Assembly: GCF_036325985.1 (NCBI RefSeq)
Contig: NZ_JAUHLI010000016.1
Span: 1-64,000, forward strand
Source of the DNA: Alkalimonas cellulosilytica
GTDB lineage: Bacteria > Pseudomonadota > Gammaproteobacteria > Enterobacterales > Alteromonadaceae
Direction: 5' to 3'
Length of the DNA stretch: 64,000 bases
The number at the start of each line of letters is the position of its first letter. The first letter of the stretch is position 1. The notes under the pieces are model-generated. The model made no database searches. It was not told the origin of the DNA and saw only the letters and a list, made by a program, of their open reading frames with translations. The position numbers and the translations under genes are program-made. Below are positions 1 through 9,370 of the stretch, piece after piece.

Positions 1-21
1 CCGTATGGTGGGGGCTGTTGT

Positions 22-1242
22 TTACTTCTTAACCTTGGGTTTGGCAGCGGTTTTTTTCTTGCCCGCTGGTTTCTTCTTTTTCACCGGCACCTTGGCTTCT
101 TTGTGCTTTGGTCGAAGGCCTTCGATAAAGCGCCGTTTCAGCTTTTGCTCGGTGTAACGCTCAATTTTGCTTAAAATCGCCATATCGTGCGCTTCGACCA
201 GCGAAATGGCGGTGCCTTTCTTGCCGGCACGACCGGTGCGGCCGATGCGGTGCACGTAAATATCTGCGGTGCGTGGCATGTCGTAGTTGATGACATGGCT
301 GATGTCGTCGATATCCAAACCGCGGGCGGCGACGTCGGTGGCCAGCAATACCGGCACCTGGCCTTGCTGAAAGCGGAAAATGGCTTGCTGGCGTTTATCC
401 AGAGGCATCTCCCCCTGCAACCAGGCATTGCGAATGCCAGCCGTTTGCAGCTGACCAGTCAGTTGCGCCAGCCGTTCTCGGGTTTTCACGAACACAATGG
501 CTTTTTTCACGTCTTCTTGTTGCAGGATGTGGGTGAGCAGCGCCAGCTTATGGTTTACATCATCCGCCAGGTGGATCCACTGGGTGATTTTGCCCCGTTC
601 ACGCCGTGGGGGCTCGGCTTCAATCCGCTCAGGTTCATGCAATGAGTGGCCGGCAAAACGTTCCAGGTTGGCGCCTTCCAGCGTGGCAGAGAACAACATG
701 GTTTGTTTGCGCTGGCGCGCCTCCAGCACAATGCGGTTCATTTCACCAATAAAGCCCATATCCAGCATGCGGTCGGCTTCGTCCAGAATCAGTAGCTCGA
801 TGTGTTCGGCCTGGAATTTTTCTTTATCCAGGTACTCGGTCAACCGTCCCGGGGTGGCCACCAGTAAATCGTTGTTTTTGGTCAGCACATCGGTGTGGCT
901 GTCGTAGTGGATGCCCCCGGTGATGACGCCGGCATTCAGCTCAGTGAACTGGATCAGCTTCTGGATTTCCTGATGCACCTGATACGCCAGCTCGCGGGTC
1001 GGCGTCATAATCAATACCCGGGCAAAGCCGGGCGAGCGACGCGGGAAATCCAGCAGGTACTGAATGGCCGGTAACAAAAACGCCAGCGTTTTGCCGGTAC
1101 CCGTTGGCGCACAGGCCAGAATGTCACGTGCTTCCAGCGCAAAGGGCAGCACCATTTGCTGGATCTGGGTGGCTTGCTTAAAGCCGCATTTTTGCAGCGC
1201 CCGGTTCAGGGCCGGGTGCAGATCGAACTCATCAAATTGCAT
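22..1242 (-). CDS. srmB: ATP-dependent RNA helicase SrmB (DEAD-box)
   Basis: A 406-residue DEAD-box helicase. SrmB acts in the cytoplasm in early assembly of the 50S ribosomal subunit. Visible motifs are the Q motif region near residue 24, Walker A APTGTGKT at 45-52, PTREL near 81, DEAD at 154-157, SAT (FSATLE) and the motif VI HRIGRTGRAG. The tail after about residue 380 is a lysine-rich RNA-binding extension (KKKKPAGKKK type). The gene is divergent from trmN6, the same arrangement as srmB/yfiC in E. coli, which supports SrmB over the other DEAD-box paralogues. The ATG at 1242 follows a weak GAGAG element. Confidence 0.93.
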   Translation of the reverse strand: MQFDEFDLHPALNRALQKCGFKQATQIQQMVLPFALEARDILACAPTGTGKTLAFLLPAIQYLLDFPRRSPGFARVLIMTPTRELAYQVHQEIQKLIQFTELNAGVITGGIHYDSHTDVLTKNNDLLVATPGRLTEYLDKEKFQAEHIELLILDEADRMLDMGFIGEMNRIVLEARQRKQTMLFSATLEGANLERFAGHSLHEPERIEAEPPRRERGKITQWIHLADDVNHKLALLTHILQQEDVKKAIVFVKTRERLAQLTGQLQTAGIRNAWLQGEMPLDKRQQAIFRFQQGQVPVLLATDVAARGLDIDDISHVINYDMPRTADIYVHRIGRTGRAGKKGTAISLVEAHDMAILSKIERYTEQKLKRRFIEGLRPKHKEAKVPVKKKKPAGKKKTAAKPKVKK

Positions 1243-1358
1243 GCACTACTCTCTTGGTGTAAATCGCCAGCCGTTAGGTGTAAAGCCGCTCTTGCTGTAA
1301 AACCATCAGGCGGATGACAAGGTGACTGCCGCCAGATACACTTGGCTCTGGAGGAATT

Positions 1359-2066
1359 ATGGCAGCAGGTTTTCAATGTAAACAGTTTTTCATCGGCCAT
1401 CAGCACTGTGCGATGAAAGTGGGCACCGATGCGCTCTTGCTGGGTGCCTGGGCCCGTATTCCCGCCAGCGGCAACCTGTTGGATATTGGTTGCGGCAGTG
1501 GCATTCTTAGCCTGATGTTGGCGCAGCGTACTGAGGGCCGTCGACCCATTACCGCTTTGGATCTCGATGCCGGTGCTGTGCAGCAAAGCCGCAGCAATGT
1601 GGCTGCCAGCCCCTGGCCTGCCACCATACAAGTGCTGGAACAGGATATTCTAACCTATCAGCCGGCAGAGCGTTACTCTTTGCTGCTGTGCAATCCACCT
1701 TATTTTCATCAGGCCTTGCCTGCCAGGGATCCGGCGCGCCAGCTGGCGCGTCACAGCGATAGCTTGCCCTGGCCACACCTATTGCAACACGCGGCCCAAT
1801 TGGCCTGTGACGATGCAGACTTTGCGCTGGTGATCCCGGATGCCAGCGCGACGATGTTGTTGCAGGCGGGGGCAGAGGCCGGCTGGCAGTTAAAACGATG
1901 GTGCCGGGTGCAACCAAGCCCACAAAAAGCAGTACGCCGGGCCTTGCTGCAGCTAAGCCGGCAACCGGCTGTGCCTGAGCACAGCCAGTTGTGCATCCAG
2001 CAGCACGATGGCCAGTACAGCGAGGCTTACCGGCAGCTGTTAAAAGACTTTTACCTGAAGTTTTAG
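1359..2066 (+). CDS. trmN6: tRNA1(Val) (adenine(37)-N6)-methyltransferase TrmN6
   Basis: A 235-residue class I SAM-dependent methyltransferase. The family methylates N6 of A37 in tRNA1-Val. The SAM-binding motif I is seen as LDIGCGSGILSL near residue 40, and the catalytic NPPY tetrapeptide of N6-adenine methyltransferases as LLCNPPYFHQ near residue 113. The length fits the E. coli protein (about 245). GGAGG six bases upstream supports the ATG at 1359. It is divergent from srmB and convergent with fldB. Confidence 0.92.
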   Translation: MAAGFQCKQFFIGHQHCAMKVGTDALLLGAWARIPASGNLLDIGCGSGILSLMLAQRTEGRRPITALDLDAGAVQQSRSNVAASPWPATIQVLEQDILTYQPAERYSLLLCNPPYFHQALPARDPARQLARHSDSLPWPHLLQHAAQLACDDADFALVIPDASATMLLQAGAEAGWQLKRWCRVQPSPQKAVRRALLQLSRQPAVPEHSQLCIQQHDGQYSEAYRQLLKDFYLKF

Positions 2067-2086
2067 CGGTTATTTGGCAGAAGCTG

Positions 2087-2602
2087 CTACAGCGTTTCCA
2101 GTTCAGCCAGCAGCTGATCGACCCATTGTTTTAAACGTGCATCGGTAAGATCGTACTGATTTTCATCATCCAGTGCCAGGCCATAAAACCACTGACCATC
2201 CGGGGTTAAGGCTTTGGAGGCTTCAAATTCATAGCCTTGGTTGGGCCACAAACCAATGCGATCACAGCGGTTGTGGCTGATGGCCTGATGCAGCATACCA
2301 AGCGCGTCCTGAAACCATTCGGTGTAGCCAATCTGGTCGCCCATGCCATACAGCGCTATGACTTTGTCATTCAAATCGAGCTCGGCGATATCGGCCCAGC
2401 AGGCTTCCCAGTCTTCCTGCAGCTCGCCAAAATCCCAGGTGGAAATGCCTAGGATCAGAATGTCGTAATCCTGCATCCGTTGAAGTGAGGTATCTTTCAG
2501 GTTGTGCAGTGCGACCAGCTCTGGTCCCAGCAATTGCTGAATTTTCTCTGCTACCATTTCGGTGTAGCAGGTGGTGGAACCATAAAACAGCCCAATCTGC
2601 AT
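2087..2602 (-). CDS. fldB: flavodoxin FldB
   Basis: A 171-residue long-chain flavodoxin that binds FMN and carries electrons in the cytoplasm. The phosphate-binding loop is at the extreme N-terminus (GLFYGSTTCYTE), and the isoalloxazine loops are visible as ISTWDFGELQEDW and YGMGDQIGYTEWF. The ATG at 2602 is chosen because the flavodoxin fold starts at MQIGLFYG; an in-frame extension to 2620 adds six residues with no homology value. It is divergent from xerD, as in E. coli, and this context favours FldB over FldA. Confidence 0.9.
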   Translation of the reverse strand: MQIGLFYGSTTCYTEMVAEKIQQLLGPELVALHNLKDTSLQRMQDYDILILGISTWDFGELQEDWEACWADIAELDLNDKVIALYGMGDQIGYTEWFQDALGMLHQAISHNRCDRIGLWPNQGYEFEASKALTPDGQWFYGLALDDENQYDLTDARLKQWVDQLLAELETL

Positions 2603-2715
2603 TGGCCTTGTACTCCGCAATCAGTTCAAAGACACAGTTTAGCAAATGCCGTGCAGCGGCAAAAGCAAGGCAAAGGCTTTGTGTCCGATTGGCTTCGCGG
2701 TACACTAGGGGCTTG

Positions 2716-3642
2716 ATGGCAAAGAAAGTGAACAAGCTGGCCGTGGTCAAGTCCGAACATCCTTTGATTGAGCAATTTTTACAGCAGCTCTGGCTGGAGT
2801 CGGCTGCCAGTGCGCATACGCTTAGTGCCTATAGCAGTGATTTACGCAAGTTTGCCACTTTTTTAGCCGGATACGATGCAGGTACCGACTTGCTGCAGGT
2901 ACAGCCAGAGCAGATCGAGTTTTATCTGGCCCACCGGCAGGATAAGCAATACAGCGCGCGCAGTACCTCGCGTTTATTAAGTGCCTTACGGCGTTTTTAC
3001 AGCTGGTTGCAGCAAAGTGGCCAGCGGCCCGATCACCCACTTAGCCAGACACTCAATCCCAAACTGGGACTCAGCTTGCCAAAAAGTTTATCGGAAGCTG
3101 AAGTGGAGGCCTTGCTGTCTGCACCGGATCTAACCGCCACTATAGGGCTGCGTGATAAAGCCATGCTGGAAGTGCTCTACGCCGCCGGGTTACGGGTTAG
3201 CGAACTGGTTGGCCTCACCTTACGGCAACTGAATTTGCGCCAGGGGGTGTTGCTGGTACAGGGCAAAGGTCGCAAAGAGCGGTTGGTACCCATTGGCGAA
3301 GAGGCGATGGACTGGTTGCAGCGGTACTTAACTGAGGCCAGGCCAGATCTGCTGCGCCTGCCAACTGAGGTGCTGTTTCCTAGCAGCAGGGGCCAGATGA
3401 TGACCCGGCAGACCTTCTGGCATCGAATTAAGTTTTACGCTAAGGTAGCGGGCATTCAAAACCCGTTGTCACCCCATACGCTGCGCCATGCGTTTGCGAC
3501 GCATTTGCTGAACCATGGTGCTGATTTGCGGGTCGTACAGATGTTGCTCGGGCACAGCGATTTATCAAGCACCCAGATTTATACCCATATCGCGCAGGCC
3601 CGCCTCAAGGACTTGCATCAACAACATCATCCCCGGGGCTAA
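2716..3642 (+). CDS. xerD: site-specific tyrosine recombinase XerD
   Basis: A 308-residue tyrosine recombinase. With XerC it resolves chromosome dimers at dif during cell division. The N-terminal SAM-like core-binding domain covers about residues 15-100 and the catalytic domain follows. Catalytic residues are visible: Arg in AAGLRVSEL, Lys in VQGKGRKERLVP, HTLRHAFATHLL (His/Arg), the His of LLGHSDLSSTQIYTH, and that motif's nucleophilic Tyr. The reading frame is open back to 2485, but the domain begins after the ATG at 2716, which has AGGGG just upstream and gives close to the usual 298 residues. It precedes dsbC by 39 bp. Confidence 0.95.
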   Translation: MAKKVNKLAVVKSEHPLIEQFLQQLWLESAASAHTLSAYSSDLRKFATFLAGYDAGTDLLQVQPEQIEFYLAHRQDKQYSARSTSRLLSALRRFYSWLQQSGQRPDHPLSQTLNPKLGLSLPKSLSEAEVEALLSAPDLTATIGLRDKAMLEVLYAAGLRVSELVGLTLRQLNLRQGVLLVQGKGRKERLVPIGEEAMDWLQRYLTEARPDLLRLPTEVLFPSSRGQMMTRQTFWHRIKFYAKVAGIQNPLSPHTLRHAFATHLLNHGADLRVVQMLLGHSDLSSTQIYTHIAQARLKDLHQQHHPRG

Positions 3643-3681
3643 TGTTCAGCATCGGGATAACTATAGAGTATAGGAACCATC

Positions 3682-4404
3682 ATGCGTCGATTTCCAATCT
3701 TATCTGCAACACTCTTACTTGTACTCCATGGCTTATGGAGCAGTGTGTCGCTGGCAGAAGCGGCCCCAGCTTATGATGAGGCCAACATCAACCGCCAATT
3801 AAGTCAGCTTGGCTTGCAGGTCGACTCGATGTCGCCATCGCCGGTGGATGGATTGGTGCAGGTATTTACCAATCGTGGGCTGTTTTTTGTCAGCAACGAC
3901 GGTAACTTCTTTTTTGAAGGCAACGTATTTGATATTCAAAACCGCCAATTGGTGAATGAGCAGCAAATGCGGCCATTCCGTCAACGGCAACTTGAGCAGC
4001 ATAGCGATTACATTGAGTACAAAGCCAAAGATGAACGCCATGTGGTCACGGTATTTACCGATCCCAGCTGCGGCTATTGCCGTCGGTTGCACCAGGAAAT
4101 TGCCGATTACAACAAAGCAGGTATCACCGTGCGTTACCTGGCTTTTCCTCGTGGTGGCCAGGGGTCGGATACCGCTAAAGAGCTGGAAGCCATCTGGTGT
4201 TCGCGCGATAAAAACAGTGCTATGGACCGAGCCAAAGCTGGCCGCTCCGTTAACTCCATTGAGTGCCGTAACCCGGTTGCTAATCACTACCAAGTGGGGC
4301 AAGCCTTTGGTGTGACCGGTACCCCGGCTATTGTGTTGCCAAGTGGCCAGATGATCCCTGGCTATCAGCCCGTTGCAACCCTGGTACAGCAGTTGACTAA
4401 CTAA
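3682..4404 (+). CDS. dsbC: thiol:disulfide interchange protein DsbC
   Basis: A 240-residue periplasmic disulfide isomerase and reductase. A signal peptide (about residues 1-25, cleavage near SLAEA) is followed by the N-terminal dimerisation domain and a thioredoxin domain with the active site CGYC at residues 130-133. The cis-Pro loop is seen as GVTGTPAIVLP. A second cysteine pair (WCSR and IECRN) matches the structural disulfide of E. coli DsbC. A good AGGA site lies before the ATG. It is the middle gene of xerD-dsbC-recJ, with the recJ start 1 bp after its stop. Confidence 0.95.
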   Translation: MRRFPILSATLLLVLHGLWSSVSLAEAAPAYDEANINRQLSQLGLQVDSMSPSPVDGLVQVFTNRGLFFVSNDGNFFFEGNVFDIQNRQLVNEQQMRPFRQRQLEQHSDYIEYKAKDERHVVTVFTDPSCGYCRRLHQEIADYNKAGITVRYLAFPRGGQGSDTAKELEAIWCSRDKNSAMDRAKAGRSVNSIECRNPVANHYQVGQAFGVTGTPAIVLPSGQMIPGYQPVATLVQQLTN

Positions 4405-4405
4405 G

Positions 4406-6130
4406 ATGATAGCGAAACAACTGCGTCAGCGCACGGTGCCGGCTGGTACCTTAACCGGTAATTTACACCCGGTATTGCAGCGTTTGTACTTAAGTCGTGG
4501 TGTGCGAAGTGTGCAAGAGCTTAGTCGTACTGCGGCCGATTTACTGCCCTGGCAGCAATTAAAGGGTATGCCTGAGGCCTCGGACTTACTGATCGAAGCG
4601 CTGCAAAGCCAACAGCACATTGTGATTGTCGGTGATTTTGATGCCGATGGCGCCACCAGTACCGCGGTGCTGATGGCTGGCCTGAAAGCTTTTGGTTTTA
4701 AATACCTGGAATACCTGGTACCTAATCGTTTCGAGTACGGCTATGGCTTAAGTCCGGAAATTGCCGAGCTTGCCGTGGCACAAGGGGCTGAGCTTATCAT
4801 TACCGTGGATAATGGTATCTCGGCGCTGGATGGTGTGGCGTTTGCGAAAGCCGCAGGGGTCAAGGTGCTGGTGACTGATCACCATCTGGCAGGCAATGAG
4901 TTACCAGCTGCTGATGCGATTGTGAATCCGAATCAACCTGGCTGTGATTTTCCAAGCAAAGCCTTGGCCGGTGTTGGCGTTGCTTTTTACTTGCTACTGG
5001 CTTTACGTGCCCGTTTACGCGAGCAGCATTACTTTGAAGAAAAAAACCTGCCAGAGCCCAATTTAGCCGAGCTGCTCGACCTGGTCGCGCTTGGGACAGT
5101 CGCTGATGTCGTGCCGCTGGACAGCAACAACCGCATCTTGGTGCATCAGGGGCTGCAACGCATTCGTTCTGGTCGTTGCCGCCCTGGTATTCAAGCACTG
5201 ATTGATGTGGCCAACCGCACAGCCAGCCGACTGACTGCCAGTGATTTTGGTTTTGCGTTGGCACCACGGCTCAATGCGGCTGGCCGGCTGGATGATATGT
5301 CGCTTGGCATCGGCTGCTTACTGGCGCCTGAGCTTGGGCTGGCACGTGAGTTGGCTGCCCGGCTGGATGAGCTGAATGTGGAGCGGCGTGCCATCGAGCA
5401 AAGCATGCAGTTGGAAGCTCAGCAGTTTCTTCGTCAGCTGTCTTTGCAGCAAGCCGAGCTGCCTGCTTGCTTGTGTCTGTACCAGGCCGACTGGCATCAG
5501 GGCGTTATTGGTATCCTGGCAGGTCGCATTAAAGAGCAGTACCACCGGCCGGTGATTGTCTTTGCTGAAGGAGACGCCGGTGAGCTAAAAGGCTCGGCCC
5601 GTTCGATCCCTGGTTTGCATATCCGCGATATGCTGGAAGCGATTGCCAGTCAGTATCCTGGTTTACTAAAAAAGTTTGGTGGCCATGCCATGGCGGCGGG
5701 TTTAACCATCGATGCTGACCGGCTGGAAACCTTTCAACTGGCACTGAACTATGTGGCCAGCCGTTGGGTCAGCGATGAACTCTTGCTGGCAGAACTATTG
5801 ACTGATGGTGAGTTGCCGCAGGACTGCCTGGCGCTGGATTTTGCCGAACTGCTGCAACAGGCAGGCCCCTGGGGGCAAGCCTTTCCGGAACCCGTGTTTG
5901 AAGGTGAGTTTCGGCTGTTGCAACAAAAAGTGCTGGCCGATAAACACCTGAAGCTGATGCTGCAGCACAGTTCGGGTCAGTTGATGGATGCCATCTGGTT
6001 TAATGCCGATCGCAGCAACTGGCCGGATGTGAATGTGCAGCAGGTACGGCTGGCATATCAGCTGGATGTGAATGAATTTCGCCAGCAACAAAACCTGCAA
6101 TTGCTGGTACGGCATATGATGGCCGTATAA
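4406..6130 (+). CDS. recJ: single-stranded-DNA-specific exonuclease RecJ
   Basis: A 574-residue DHH-family 5'-3' ssDNA exonuclease used in RecF-pathway recombination and mismatch repair. Metal-binding motifs are visible: IVGDFDADGATST, ITVDNGIS, VTDHHL (DHH) and LVALGTVADVVPL. The DHHA1 domain motif GGHAMAAG lies near residue 427, followed by the OB-like C-terminal domain. Length matches the family (E. coli 577). The ATG follows the dsbC stop with one base between and no strong Shine-Dalgarno, so translation is probably coupled to dsbC. Confidence 0.95.
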   Translation: MIAKQLRQRTVPAGTLTGNLHPVLQRLYLSRGVRSVQELSRTAADLLPWQQLKGMPEASDLLIEALQSQQHIVIVGDFDADGATSTAVLMAGLKAFGFKYLEYLVPNRFEYGYGLSPEIAELAVAQGAELIITVDNGISALDGVAFAKAAGVKVLVTDHHLAGNELPAADAIVNPNQPGCDFPSKALAGVGVAFYLLLALRARLREQHYFEEKNLPEPNLAELLDLVALGTVADVVPLDSNNRILVHQGLQRIRSGRCRPGIQALIDVANRTASRLTASDFGFALAPRLNAAGRLDDMSLGIGCLLAPELGLARELAARLDELNVERRAIEQSMQLEAQQFLRQLSLQQAELPACLCLYQADWHQGVIGILAGRIKEQYHRPVIVFAEGDAGELKGSARSIPGLHIRDMLEAIASQYPGLLKKFGGHAMAAGLTIDADRLETFQLALNYVASRWVSDELLLAELLTDGELPQDCLALDFAELLQQAGPWGQAFPEPVFEGEFRLLQQKVLADKHLKLMLQHSSGQLMDAIWFNADRSNWPDVNVQQVRLAYQLDVNEFRQQQNLQLLVRHMMAV

Positions 6131-6213
6131 ACGGCGAAAACTACTGCCCTTGGCGTGGAAATTTGCTACAATCCACGCCAATTTTTTTGTCGCCGTAGCA
6201 AGGTCCAGATCCC

Positions 6214-7312
6214 ATGTTTGAAGTCAACCCAGTCCACCAGAGTATCAAAGACGTTACCGAGCGCACTGCCGTGCTTCGGGGGTATCTTTGACTACGATAC
6301 CAAGCAAGAACGCCTGGAAGAAGTAAGCCGCGAACTGGAAGATCCTGCCATTTGGAATGAGCCGGAAAAGGCGCAGGCATTGGGTAAAGAACGCTCGGCC
6401 TTAGAGCAGGTGGTTGGCACCATCCAGAAGCTGGAGCAGGGCGTGCAGGATGTGGCTGGCCTGGTGGAGCTCGCGGTGGAAGCCGACGACGAAGATACTT
6501 TTGAAGAAGCCAAAACGGAGCTGGCGGAGCTGGTGCAACAGCTGGAGTTACTCGAGTTTCGCCGCATGTTCTCTGGCAAACATGATGCATCCGATTGCTA
6601 TCTGGATATTCAGTCGGGCTCGGGCGGCACCGAAGCACAGGATTGGGCCAGTATGCTGATGCGGATGTACCTGCGTTGGGGCGAAGACAAAGGCTTTAAC
6701 CCTGAGCTTTACGAAGTCACCGATGGCGATGTGGCCGGCATCAAAGGCTGTACCATCAAGTTTAGTGGTGAATACGCCTATGGCTGGCTCCGCACCGAGA
6801 CTGGTGTGCACCGGCTGGTCCGCAAAAGCCCGTTTGACTCCGGCAATCGCCGTCATACTTCCTTTGCTTCGGTGTTTGTGGCACCGGAAATTGACGACGA
6901 TATTGAAATTGAAATCAATCCGGCCGATTTACGTATTGATACCTACCGCGCCTCTGGTGCCGGCGGTCAGCACGTTAACCGGACCGACTCGGCTATCCGG
7001 ATCACTCACTTACCGACCAATACGGTGGTTCAGTGCCAAAGCGACCGCTCGCAGCACAAAAACCGTGACAATGCCTTTAAGCAATTGCGCGCCAAGTTGT
7101 ATGAGCTGGAGCTGCAAAAACAAAATGCCGAGAAGCAGGCGCTGGAAGACAGCAAGTCGGATATCGGCTGGGGCAGTCAGATCCGCTCCTACGTGTTGGA
7201 CGACTCCCGCATCAAAGATTTACGGACAGGCGTTGAAACCCGCAATACCCAGGCGGTGCTGGACGGCAATCTGGATAAATTTATCGAAGCCAGCTTAAAA
7301 GCCGGCTTATAA
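6214..7312 (+). CDS. prfB: peptide chain release factor 2 (programmed +1 frameshift)
   Basis: RF2 reads UGA and UAA stop codons. Translation starts at the ATG at 6214, reads 25 codons to CTT (6286-6288), meets TGA at 6289 and must shift +1 to continue at GAC (6290). The product is 365 residues, the same as E. coli RF2. Downstream landmarks are the GGQ hydrolysis motif (GAGGQHVNRTDSA) and the codon-recognition tripeptide region (RKSPFDSGNRR, containing SPF). A downstream-frame open reading frame begins at 6155 but does not represent the protein. lysS follows after 40 bp, as in E. coli. Confidence 0.96.
6277..6292 (+). other. RF2 programmed +1 frameshift site
   Basis: The bases read CGG GGG TAT CTT TGA C. 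A purine-rich Shine-Dalgarno-like block (GGGGG) stands one codon (TAT) before the slippery CTT and the in-frame TGA followed by C, the poor-context stop. This matches the E. coli prfB site except that its AGG codon is CGG here. The mechanism known from E. coli lets RF2 scarcity favour the +1 shift, giving autoregulation. Confidence 0.96.
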
Positions 7313-7352
7313 GTCACAAAACGCTCTTACTTACCAAACTCAGGAATCAAAC

Positions 7353-8870
7353 ATGGCCGAACAGCAGAACCAAGATAACGAAATTCAGGACGTTAACAAG
7401 CTGATTGCTGAGCGAAAACATAAATTAGCGGCTTTGCGCGAAGACGGATTTTTGTTCCCGAACGATTTTCGGCGCGACAGTATTTCCAGTGATGTGATTG
7501 CCAAATACGGGCACCTCAGCAAGGAAGAACTGGAAGCGCAGAAAATCACCGTCAGTCTGGGTGGGCGCATTATGACCCGGCGCATTATGGGCAAAGCCAG
7601 CTTTACCACCATTGCGGATATGGGCGGTAAAATTCAACTCTATGTCGCCCGGGACAGCCTGCCAGAAGGCGTGTACAACGAACAATTCAAAAAGTGGGAT
7701 CTGGGCGATATTATCGGCGCCAGTGGCCACTTGTTTAAAACCCAGACCGGTGAATTAACGGTGTGGCTATCGGATATCCGCTTGCTGACCAAAGCCCTGC
7801 GGCCCTTGCCAGATAAATTCCACGGCTTAACCGATAATGAAGCGCGCTATCGTCAGCGTTATCTGGATTTAATTTCGAACGAGCAATCGCGTAAAACTTT
7901 CCTGGTACGCAGCAAAACCGTGGCCTATATCCGTCGTTTTTTCAATGATGAAGGCTTTTTAGAAGTCGAAACGCCAATGTTGCAAGGCATCCCAGGCGGT
8001 GCCTCGGCGCGTCCCTTTGAAACCCACCACAATGCGTTGGATATGCAAATGTTCTTGCGTATTGCGCCGGAGCTGTATTTAAAACGGCTGGTAGTTGGTG
8101 GTTTTGAAAAAGTTTTTGAGCTCAATCGTAACTTCCGCAATGAAGGGGTCTCGACCCGCCATAACCCGGAATTTACCATGCTGGAGTTTTACTGGGCGTA
8201 TGCTGATTACAACGACTTAATGGACTTAACGGAAAAGCTGTTCCGTGGTCTGGCGCTGGATGTTCTCGGCACCACCGAAGTGCCTTATCAGGGCGAAGTG
8301 TTTGATTTTGGCAAACCCTTTGCCCGCATGTCGGTGACTGAGTCTATTTTGCATTACAACCCAACGGTCAGCAAAGAGCAGCTGGCAACGCGTGAATCGG
8401 TGGCAGAGCTGGCGAAAAGCCTGGGTATTGACGTCAAAGCCAACTACGGCCATGGCCGTATTTTGATGGAGGTGTTTGACGAGCTGGTAGAAACCAAGCT
8501 GCGTCATCCTACTTTTATTACCGAATACCCGGCGGAAGTGTCGCCGTTGGCGCGTCGTAACGACCATAATCCGGAGATTACCGACCGCTTCGAGTTCTTT
8601 ATTGGTGGCCGTGAGCTGGGGAATGGTTTTAGCGAGCTAAATGATGCCGAAGATCAGGCCGAGCGCTTCCTTGAGCAGGTGAAGCAAAAAGATGCTGGTG
8701 ATGATGAAGCCATGTTCTACGATGAGGACTTCGTTACTGCGCTGGAGCACGGCTTACCGCCGACCGCAGGTCAGGGCATTGGGATTGATCGTTTGGTGAT
8801 GCTGCTGGCTGATGCACCTTCTATCCGCGATGTGATCCTGTTTCCACATATGCGACCAGAAACGAAATAA
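7353..8870 (+). CDS. lysS: lysyl-tRNA synthetase (class II)
   Basis: A 505-residue class II LysRS that charges tRNA-Lys. It has an N-terminal OB anticodon-binding domain (about residues 65-170) and a class II catalytic core. Motif 2 is seen as FRNEGVSTRHNPEFTMLE and motif 3 as GIGIDRLVMLL; ELYLKRLVVGGFEKVFELN precedes motif 2. Length equals the usual 505. The ATG at 7353 follows AGGAATCAA. It probably shares the prfB transcript and ends in a strong hairpin at 8880. Confidence 0.96.
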   Translation: MAEQQNQDNEIQDVNKLIAERKHKLAALREDGFLFPNDFRRDSISSDVIAKYGHLSKEELEAQKITVSLGGRIMTRRIMGKASFTTIADMGGKIQLYVARDSLPEGVYNEQFKKWDLGDIIGASGHLFKTQTGELTVWLSDIRLLTKALRPLPDKFHGLTDNEARYRQRYLDLISNEQSRKTFLVRSKTVAYIRRFFNDEGFLEVETPMLQGIPGGASARPFETHHNALDMQMFLRIAPELYLKRLVVGGFEKVFELNRNFRNEGVSTRHNPEFTMLEFYWAYADYNDLMDLTEKLFRGLALDVLGTTEVPYQGEVFDFGKPFARMSVTESILHYNPTVSKEQLATRESVAELAKSLGIDVKANYGHGRILMEVFDELVETKLRHPTFITEYPAEVSPLARRNDHNPEITDRFEFFIGGRELGNGFSELNDAEDQAERFLEQVKQKDAGDDEAMFYDEDFVTALEHGLPPTAGQGIGIDRLVMLLADAPSIRDVILFPHMRPETK

Positions 8871-8879
8871 TTGCTTCAC

Positions 8880-8917
8880 CACTGGCCGGCTATGACCGGC
8901 CAGTGTCTTTTCTTATT
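8880..8917 (+). terminator. intrinsic terminator after lysS
   Basis: A perfect 10-bp stem, CACTGGCCGG (8880-8889) with CCGGCCAGTG (8896-8905) and loop CTATGA, is followed by the T-rich TCTTTTCTTATT. It sits 10 bp after the lysS stop and just before the 3' end of the convergent DUF3718 gene. Confidence 0.85.
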
Positions 8918-9266
8918 GTCCTATCCGGGTACGTATTTCATTTACCAGCGGTGAGTGACCCAGGCCGTTGTTATTGGCCCATTCGATATAGCCTGCCTGT
9001 TCCAGTGAGCCTGATCGCATCTGCTTAACAATGAAGCTACCTATTTCAAATGACTCATTGCGCATGGCAAATTGCAATAAAGTATCATTATTACAGCGTA
9101 TTCCATCGTAAATGTTACGAAGATTCAATCGGTTATCCGATAAATAACGTCGCATCTGGTTTCTGTCATCTTGCTGGACCATACTACAAACCATTTCGAC
9201 CTGTGGATCAGCCAAGGCCATTCCTGTCAGTAGCAGGGGAGTAAGAGCAAATAGAACTTTTTTCAT
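8913..9266 (-). CDS. DUF3718 family secreted small protein (copy 1)
   Basis: A protein of about 117 residues with a signal peptide (MKKVLFALTPLLLTGMALA) and a mature domain of about 95 residues resembling DUF3718, whose function is unknown. It has two cysteines, one near the mature N-terminus (VEMVCSMV) and one in GIRCNND; a disulfide in the periplasm is likely by inference. The block NLRNIYDGIRCN is shared almost exactly with the gene at 13040. The start could be three codons upstream (9275); the ATG at 9266 gives a cleaner signal peptide. No operon partner is visible. Confidence 0.75.
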   Translation of the reverse strand: MKKVLFALTPLLLTGMALADPQVEMVCSMVQQDDRNQMRRYLSDNRLNLRNIYDGIRCNNDTLLQFAMRNESFEIGSFIVKQMRSGSLEQAGYIEWANNNGLGHSPLVNEIRTRIGQ

Positions 9267-9370
9267 GATGGGCATCTCATCAAATTAAAAGGGAGGAAGC
9301 AAAGAGCTGAGGTCAACTCTTTGTTTCAGTATAGTCTTAATTTGATAATTGCCAGCAGATGTCGCTGTTT

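Noticed and set aside
187..645. 152-codon open frame on the plus strand inside srmB
   Set aside because: It is antisense to conserved helicase motifs and its translation has no domain features; a coding-strand shadow.
2485..2715. 77-codon upstream extension of xerD
   Set aside because: The extension runs through the fldB start region, is rich in Cys and Arg and precedes the normal XerD N-terminus; an ATG with a ribosome-binding site is at 2716.
6155..6289. Upstream in-frame start for prfB without a frameshift
   Set aside because: The 5' part of that frame is unrelated to RF2, whereas the ATG at 6214 gives the exact RF2 N-terminus through the frameshift site.
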